From Algiphilus sp. (GTDB lineage: Bacteria; Pseudomonadota; Gammaproteobacteria; Nevskiales; Nevskiaceae), in assembly GCF_023145115.1 (NCBI RefSeq), contig NZ_JAGLEJ010000040.1, forward strand, positions 62,001 to 126,000: a DNA stretch of 64,000 nucleotides, read 5' to 3'. Shown here one piece after another: positions 59,114 to 64,000 of this stretch. A program made the position numbers and the translations under genes. Within the stretch, counting starts at the first letter, position 1, and the number at the start of each line of letters is the position of its first letter. The notes under the pieces were generated by a model that was not told where the DNA came from, made no database searches, and was given only the letters and a program-made list of their open reading frames with translations.

Positions 59114-60799
59114 ATGGCAGCTGACACGCTGGCGGACCGCGTGCGCGCGGTCGACCTGCTCTGGGCCTTCAAGCGGGCCTGCGACCGTCACATCAACGAC
59201 GGCATGCCGATGGTGCATTTCCGGCTGCTGACCGGTGATGCCACCTATCGGCGATCGATGCTCGACCGCGCCCTGGAATTCGCCGACCCGGACATGCGCC
59301 GCATCGCGTCCGAGCTGAAGGCGATGGACGCGGCCGGTCGCATTCCCGACGACATCACCACGACGACTGCGGAGTTCCGCAGTGCCGCCTTCGGACACGG
59401 CCAGGCCACCGATGGCATAGGCGACGCCGCGACAACGGTCGGTTCGGAGCCACCGCGTGCGCCGCGGCACTCGCCGCTCGCGGCCGCGCGTCAGCGTCCG
59501 GCGACGATGGCTTCGATGGCGCTCGCCGCGCTGATGATCGCCGGGAGCCTTCTGCTCTACGGTCTGAGCGGCGACCGCGAGCACGTCGTCGACACGCGCA
59601 TCACCACCGACACGGTATGGGAATCGGGCAACGCCTACATCCTTGCCGGGCAGACCTTCGTGGAGAACGGTGCCGAGCTCACCATCGAGCCCGGCGTCAC
59701 CATCAAGGGCGACAGCGGATCGGCGCTGGTGATCACCCGCGACGCGCGCATCTTCGCTCGCGGCACCCGCGAGCGGCCCATCGTCTTCACCAGCGTGCAT
59801 CCGCCCGGCACGCGCGCCGCCGGCGACTGGGGCGGACTGGTGCTGCTGGGCAACGCCCCGGTGAATCGCGCCGATGCACACGTCGAGGGCATCAGCGCGG
59901 ATGACGCGCGCGGCGACTTCGGCGGCGACGCAGCCGACGACAGCTGCGGCGTGCTGGAGTTCGTGCGCGTCGAGTTCGCCGGCTTCGAGCTGGCGCGGAA
60001 CGTGGAGCTCAACGGGTTGACGCTGGGGGGCTGCGGGTCGGCCACCATCGTCCGCCACGTGCAGGTGCACCGCGGTCTCGACGATGGCGTCGAGATCTTC
60101 GGCGGCAACGTCGACCTGTCGCACATCGTCATCACCGGTGCCGACGACGATGCCTTCGACTGGGACATGGGCTGGCAGGGCCGCGTGCAGTTCCTGCTGG
60201 TGCAGCTGCATCCGGATATCGGAGACAACGCATTCGAGGCCGACAACGACGGCGACGACCCCGACGCCGAACCGCGCTCCGAACCGCACTTCTCGAACGT
60301 GACGCTGCTCGCCAGCCGGCGCTCGCGCGCGCTGCATCGTGCCATGGTGATCCGCCGCGGCAGCGCCGGCCACTTCCGCAACGTGCTGATCTCGGGCTTC
60401 AACGGCGAGGCCATCGATCTGCGTGGCGCCGATGTCAGCCGTCTGGTGGCCGACCGGCGCCTGGACTTCGCCGGCATCGCGCTGCACGCCAGCGGGCCCA
60501 CGCCGGACCGCCCGCTGCCGGCGGAGCGCGGCGCGGATGACGACGACGGCGGCTTCAGCGAGAACGACTTCATCCTCACGCAGCGGCGTGGCGGGCTGGT
60601 CGGCGCCAACGGCCTGACGCCGCGCGCGCTGGACCCGGTGCGACCGGTCTTCACCATGCAGTCCGAGGTTGCCGGCGTCATCCCGGCGCCGCTGCCCAAG
60701 GACGAGTTCTGGGACGAAGGCGCCACCTTCATCGGTGCCATGCTCCCGGGCGAAGCGGCGGACTGGACCCTGGGCTGGACCGCCTATCCGGAGCAATAG
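59114..60799 (+). CDS. Membrane-anchored parallel beta-helix protein, unusual architecture
   Basis: A 561-residue protein in three parts. Residues 1-~130 are soluble, with a helical N-terminus ([20 protein letters not shown]) I do not recognise. Residues ~132-151 are a single hydrophobic segment preceded by positive charges, so the N-terminus should be cytoplasmic. Residues ~165-555 are exported and resemble right-handed beta-helix proteins: [51 protein letters not shown], then Asp-rich turns ([12 protein letters not shown]). Such beta-helices are normally secreted lipoproteins with a signal peptide; the cytoplasmic N-domain is atypical. Function is unknown; the Asp-rich turns may bind calcium. 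Confidence 0.8.
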   Translation: MAADTLADRVRAVDLLWAFKRACDRHINDGMPMVHFRLLTGDATYRRSMLDRALEFADPDMRRIASELKAMDAAGRIPDDITTTTAEFRSAAFGHGQATDGIGDAATTVGSEPPRAPRHSPLAAARQRPATMASMALAALMIAGSLLLYGLSGDREHVVDTRITTDTVWESGNAYILAGQTFVENGAELTIEPGVTIKGDSGSALVITRDARIFARGTRERPIVFTSVHPPGTRAAGDWGGLVLLGNAPVNRADAHVEGISADDARGDFGGDAADDSCGVLEFVRVEFAGFELARNVELNGLTLGGCGSATIVRHVQVHRGLDDGVEIFGGNVDLSHIVITGADDDAFDWDMGWQGRVQFLLVQLHPDIGDNAFEADNDGDDPDAEPRSEPHFSNVTLLASRRSRALHRAMVIRRGSAGHFRNVLISGFNGEAIDLRGADVSRLVADRRLDFAGIALHASGPTPDRPLPAERGADDDDGGFSENDFILTQRRGGLVGANGLTPRALDPVRPVFTMQSEVAGVIPAPLPKDEFWDEGATFIGAMLPGEAADWTLGWTAYPEQ

Positions 60800-60896
60800 C
60801 CGCCCCGCGGTGGCACGCCGCGCCCGGGCGGACTAGGCTGCGGTACCGGGGCGGTTTGACCTCTGGTACGCCCCATCACGATCTCCGGAGGTCGCC

Positions 60897-61310
60897 GTGC
60901 ATCCCTTTGCTGCCGCCTTCGCCGACGTCTGGTCGGCTCCCACGCCGGAGCGGCTGGTGGCGCTCCTGCATCCCGACGTCACGCTGCTGCAACCGCACCT
61001 TCCGCCCGTGCACGGCCGCGACGCCGCTCACGCGGAGCTGCAGCGCCTGCTGCGCTGGATGCCCGATCTGCACGGCGAGGTCGATCGGGCGTGCGGGAAC
61101 GATGCGGTGGTGTTCATCGAGTGGCGCATGAAGCGCACCCGCAACACGCGCCCGGGCATCAGGGCGGTCGACCGGTTCCTGCTCGACGGCGATCTGGGGA
61201 CCGAACGCCGCGTCTGGTTCGACCAGTTCGCCCTGCTCGCGGAGATGATGTGCGCACCGCACATCGTGCCCGGCTTCTTCCGCTACCGCTTCGGCCGCCG
61301 AGCGCGATAG
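60897..61310 (+). CDS. SnoaL/NTF2-like protein
   Basis: A 137-residue protein with the cone-shaped NTF2-like fold pattern: FADVWSAPTPERLVALLHPDVTLLQP, HAELQRLLRWMPDLHGEVDR, DAVVFIEWRMKRTRN and RRVWFDQFALLAEM. GTG 60897 is chosen because GGAGG lies six bases upstream. Members include isomerases, cyclases and ligand-binding proteins; function cannot be assigned. It converges on the DUF2834 gene. Confidence 0.82.
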   Translation: MHPFAAAFADVWSAPTPERLVALLHPDVTLLQPHLPPVHGRDAAHAELQRLLRWMPDLHGEVDRACGNDAVVFIEWRMKRTRNTRPGIRAVDRFLLDGDLGTERRVWFDQFALLAEMMCAPHIVPGFFRYRFGRRAR

Positions 61311-61322
61311 CAGCGACCGGCG

Positions 61323-61646
61323 CTAGAGCGGGCGCTGGCGCATGCGGATGAGCAGATAGAGCGCGAAGCCGGTGGCCACGCCCGGCACCACCCCGAGTAC
61401 CAGCGCGATCCAGCCATGGCGGACGCCGTTGGCGGTGGCGTCGTGCACCACCCATGCCGCCAGCACGCACCAGCACAGGATGACGTCGATCGCGTAGCCG
61501 GACGCAAAGGGATTCACGAAGCCGGCGGCGAAGGCGCCGATCACGTCCCCGGACGCGAACAGCGGCGGCACCACGACGATCACGAAGGCCATGGCGAAGG
61601 CGATCGCCAGCGCGATCAGGACGGCGCGGAACAGTGGCGGATGCAT
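61323..61646 (-). CDS. DUF2834 membrane protein
   Basis: A 107-residue protein with three hydrophobic segments (LIALAIAFAMAFVIVVVPPLF, DVILCWCVLAAWVVHDA, ALVLGVVPGVATGFALYLLI). FVNPFASGYAIDVILCW and LYLLIRMRQ match DUF2834. ATG 61646 is the only start giving a sensible first helix; the longer frame upstream has no membrane character. Function is unknown. Confidence 0.8.
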   Translation of the reverse strand: MHPPLFRAVLIALAIAFAMAFVIVVVPPLFASGDVIGAFAAGFVNPFASGYAIDVILCWCVLAAWVVHDATANGVRHGWIALVLGVVPGVATGFALYLLIRMRQRPL

Positions 61647-61908
61647 CGATGGGTCTCCTTGTCCGGCCTGGCCGGGATGGCGGCGATCGGGCGGGCTGCG
61701 GTCGCGCACGGCGCACGACGATCGCACGCGCAGACGGCGCTCGTGCAGACCCGCAATCGCTCTGTGCCGGGCGATGACGCTCCCGAGTGTGGCCGGCACC
61801 GGTTCTTCCCACCCCCTCGGAGGGGGACACGAGGTGTTTGTAGCAGTTAAATTGAACGCTGTACAACTTATTTCGGGCCCGAGCCCGAACCCATCGGGGG
61901 AGACCTGC

Positions 61909-63201
61909 ATGACCCAGAAACGCCTTTGCCCGGCGCCGCTGCGCGCCCTCGCAGCCGTCCTCGCCGTCCTGTCGAGCACTGCCGCCCCGGCCTCCCTCGG
62001 CCCGTTCGAGCACGGCTACGGCATCCCGTCGATGGGCATGGCCGGGGTCGCCTACAGCTTCGCGCGCGATACCAGCGCGCTGGGCGCGAATCCGGCCCAT
62101 GCCGGCACGCTCGGCAGCCGCGCGGACATCGGCATCTCGCTCATCGATCCGGACGCCAATGGCGAGATCACCGGCAATGCAGCCGGACCGGACTCGGTCC
62201 ATCTGAGCAAGCCCGTGATTCTCCCGGTGCCGCAGCTCGGCACCGCATTCGACCTCGGCGAGCGCTGGTCCGCGGGCGCGACCTTCCAGAGCGCAGGAGT
62301 CGGCCCGGAATACCGCAGCAATCCCTTCCAGCGCTTCGGTGGCGGCCCCACCGCCCGACTGTCGCTGGGGCAGATCGGCCTGGTCGGCGTCCTGGCCTTC
62401 CGGCCCGCGCCGGGCCATCACGTCGGTGCATCGATCAGCGTCGGGTATCAGACGCTCGCGGTCGAAGGGCTCCAGGGCTTCACCGCGCCGGAAGGCTCGC
62501 CGGCGAACGCCTCCGTGGCCCCCGGGGCGGTGACCGACCGCGGTACCGACGGCGCCTTCGGCGCCAACGTCGCGGTGGGCTGGCACGGCCGGATCACCGA
62601 CTGGCTGTCGGCCGGTGCGGCCTACCGGTCCCCGACCTGGACGCAGAAGCACGACCGCTACCGCGGCCTGCTGCCCGAGGGCGGCCGGCTGCAGCTGCCC
62701 GCCATCTACGGGGCGGGCATCGCGCTGCAGCCGCTGTCCTCGGTCACCATCGCGATCGACCTGCAGCGTTTCGTGTTCTCCGACCAGAAGGCCTTCGGCA
62801 ACGGCATCGCCCGGCTCGTCGACGGCAACCGACTGGGCTCGGCGAACGGCCCCGGCTTCGGCTGGCGCGACGTCAACGCGCTGAAGATCGGCGTCGAATG
62901 GCGCGCCACGCAGCGGCTCGCGCTGCGCGCGGGCTACATCGATTCGCGCCAGCCGGTGCGCGCCGGCGATACGCTCTTCGCCTTCCTGGGACCGGTGATG
63001 TCCACCACCCACTACACCGCCGGCGCGAGCTACCGCTTCGGGCCCTGGACGGTGAGCGGCTACTGGACCTACGTGCCCCACGAGACCATCCGTGGCGAGG
63101 ATTCGATCCCCGTGCAACTCGGTGGCGGTGAAGCCGACGTGGGCTATCACGCCAAGCAGGCGGGGCTGTCGCTAGGGAGACGGTTCGGCGGCAGCCGCTA
63201 G
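61909..63201 (+). CDS. FadL/TodX-family outer membrane hydrocarbon transporter
   Basis: A 430-residue outer membrane protein with a signal peptide (ALAAVLAVLSSTAAPAS). The N-terminal hatch-like segment HGYGIPSMGMAGVAYSFARD ... ALGANPAHAG is the family signature. The remainder alternates beta strands (IDLQRFVFSDQKAF, WRATQRLALRAGYIDSRQPV, HYTAGASYRFGPWTVSGYWT) and ends in a strand with GLSLGRRFG. It would let long-chain fatty acids, alkanes or aromatics enter laterally through the barrel. GGGGGAG lies upstream of the ATG, and an AT-rich segment near 61838-61873 may hold the promoter. It could supply substrate to CYP153 at the other end of the window. Confidence 0.88.
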   Translation: MTQKRLCPAPLRALAAVLAVLSSTAAPASLGPFEHGYGIPSMGMAGVAYSFARDTSALGANPAHAGTLGSRADIGISLIDPDANGEITGNAAGPDSVHLSKPVILPVPQLGTAFDLGERWSAGATFQSAGVGPEYRSNPFQRFGGGPTARLSLGQIGLVGVLAFRPAPGHHVGASISVGYQTLAVEGLQGFTAPEGSPANASVAPGAVTDRGTDGAFGANVAVGWHGRITDWLSAGAAYRSPTWTQKHDRYRGLLPEGGRLQLPAIYGAGIALQPLSSVTIAIDLQRFVFSDQKAFGNGIARLVDGNRLGSANGPGFGWRDVNALKIGVEWRATQRLALRAGYIDSRQPVRAGDTLFAFLGPVMSTTHYTAGASYRFGPWTVSGYWTYVPHETIRGEDSIPVQLGGGEADVGYHAKQAGLSLGRRFGGSR

Positions 63202-63340
63202 GGCGGACACGGGCACGCCGACGCGACCGGGGCGCTAAGTCGTCGTTCAGAGGCGGGCGCGCACGGTGGACATGCCGAGCGGGTCGCGGGTGCGCCATCG
63301 ACGGCGCTCCCGGCCCGCGTCACCCGACACGGAGAACATC

Positions 63341-63916
63341 ATGTCCAGAATCATCGCGATCTCCCTGCTCTCGCTCGGCCTGACCGGGCTCGCGGCGTGC
63401 AGCCCCGACACCGGCGAGCCACCGCCCGAACAGGCGCAGAGCGCATCGGCGCCGTCCGACGGAAAGTCGGCGCAGGCGGCGCTGTCCGCCACCCGGGGCC
63501 ACGAGGCGAGCGGCTCGGTCCGCTTCGAGGGCGAGCAGGACGGCCTGATCCGCGTATCCGGCACGATCACCGGCCTCGCGCCCGGCGAGCACGGCTTCCA
63601 CATCCACCGGAAAGGCGATTGCTCGGCACCGGACGCCACCTCGGCGGGCGGGCACTTCAATCCCACCGACGAGCGGCACGGCGGACCGCGTGAAGCCGAC
63701 CACCACGTCGGCGACCTCGGCAACATCCGCGCCGATGCCGACGGCCGCGCCACCGTCGATGTGGTGGTCCCCCACCTGCAGCTGCACGGGGAGCGGTCGA
63801 TCATCGGCCGCGCGGTGATCGTGCACGCTGATGCCGATGACCTGGAAAGCCAGCCCAGTGGCGATGCCGGCGCCCGCGTGGCCTGCGGCACCATCGAGCA
63901 GGGCGCCGGCGCCTGA
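63341..63916 (+). CDS. sodC: Cu/Zn superoxide dismutase, lipoprotein form
   Basis: A 191-residue periplasmic superoxide dismutase with a lipoprotein signal (AISLLSLGLTGLAACS, lipobox LAAC). Metal ligands are in EHGFHIHRKGDCSAP, GGHFNPTDERHGGP, HHVGDLGNI and AVIVHADADD; the Cys of GDCSAP pairs with VACGTIE at the C-terminus. A Pro/Gln/Ser-rich linker follows the lipid anchor. It detoxifies superoxide at the outer membrane or periplasm. It lies 139 bases after the porin gene and may be separate. Confidence 0.95.
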   Translation: MSRIIAISLLSLGLTGLAACSPDTGEPPPEQAQSASAPSDGKSAQAALSATRGHEASGSVRFEGEQDGLIRVSGTITGLAPGEHGFHIHRKGDCSAPDATSAGGHFNPTDERHGGPREADHHVGDLGNIRADADGRATVDVVVPHLQLHGERSIIGRAVIVHADADDLESQPSGDAGARVACGTIEQGAGA

Positions 63917-64000
63917 CCCGGGCGACGCGGCCGTGCCGGCCGGCAGCGCCGGCGCGGCCTGACGGGCCGGAGAGCGGTACTCTGGGTGCGGTTCCCGGAG

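Overview
The window is GC-rich, densely coded chromosomal DNA from a gammaproteobacterium. The polA/engB, waaA-kdkA and lptM-lysA neighbourhoods, cytochrome c4-dsbA, an N-acetylglutaminylglutamine amide (NAGGN) osmoprotectant operon, a CYP153 alkane hydroxylase and a FadL-type hydrocarbon porin together suggest a marine or saline hydrocarbon degrader of the Nevskiales/Salinisphaerales or a related deep gammaproteobacterial lineage. That placement is inference from gene content; no rRNA lies in the window.

Bases 1-1905 hold a [2Fe-2S] ferredoxin and a CYP153 P450, followed by only the first ~25 codons of an FAD/NAD-binding oxidoreductase. The third gene is cut by a decayed mobile region (about 1905-6656): two degenerate copies of an OB/HD-domain gene, a truncated and frameshifted IS481-family transposase, a C-terminal scrap of a pRiA4b ORF-3-type gene, a small unknown gene, 10-bp tandem repeats, a tyrosine integrase with an overlapping excisionase-like gene, a divergent HTH regulator and helically phased repeats. 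It abuts tRNA-Arg(CCG), the likely integration target; a 5' half-copy of that tRNA lies just beyond it.

From 6.8 to 24.5 kb lie housekeeping and repair genes: DUF2256 with an iron-sulfur photolyase; the ligase-associated repair set (exonuclease, ATP-dependent ligase, Lhr-type helicase, PdeM nuclease), split in two by a divergent rarD; Kdo transferase, Kdo kinase and a lipid A acyltransferase; an L,D-transpeptidase beside a TPR protein with a similar C-terminal domain; an M14 peptidase; DsbA; and cytochrome c4. Between engB and polA (25.1-25.5 kb) are two tandem small-RNA candidates, each of four hairpins with C-rich loops. They sit at the locus that carries spf, ErsA or sX13 in other gammaproteobacteria.

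polA-lysA-lptM is followed by a YefM/YoeB pair and a lower-GC patch of small exported proteins, one cut by a UGA. At 32.6-36.7 kb are an esterase, an exported adenine-deaminase-like protein, a membrane-anchored hydrolase and an SDR. At 36.8-47.1 kb are the NAGGN operon and tamAB. At 47.3-52.4 kb a six-gene TonB energy-transduction operon runs on the minus strand. The acetolactate synthase gene at 53.4 kb has a complete transcription attenuator upstream. The last 9 kb carry small metabolic and stress genes, a membrane-anchored beta-helix protein, the FadL-type porin and a lipoprotein Cu/Zn superoxide dismutase.
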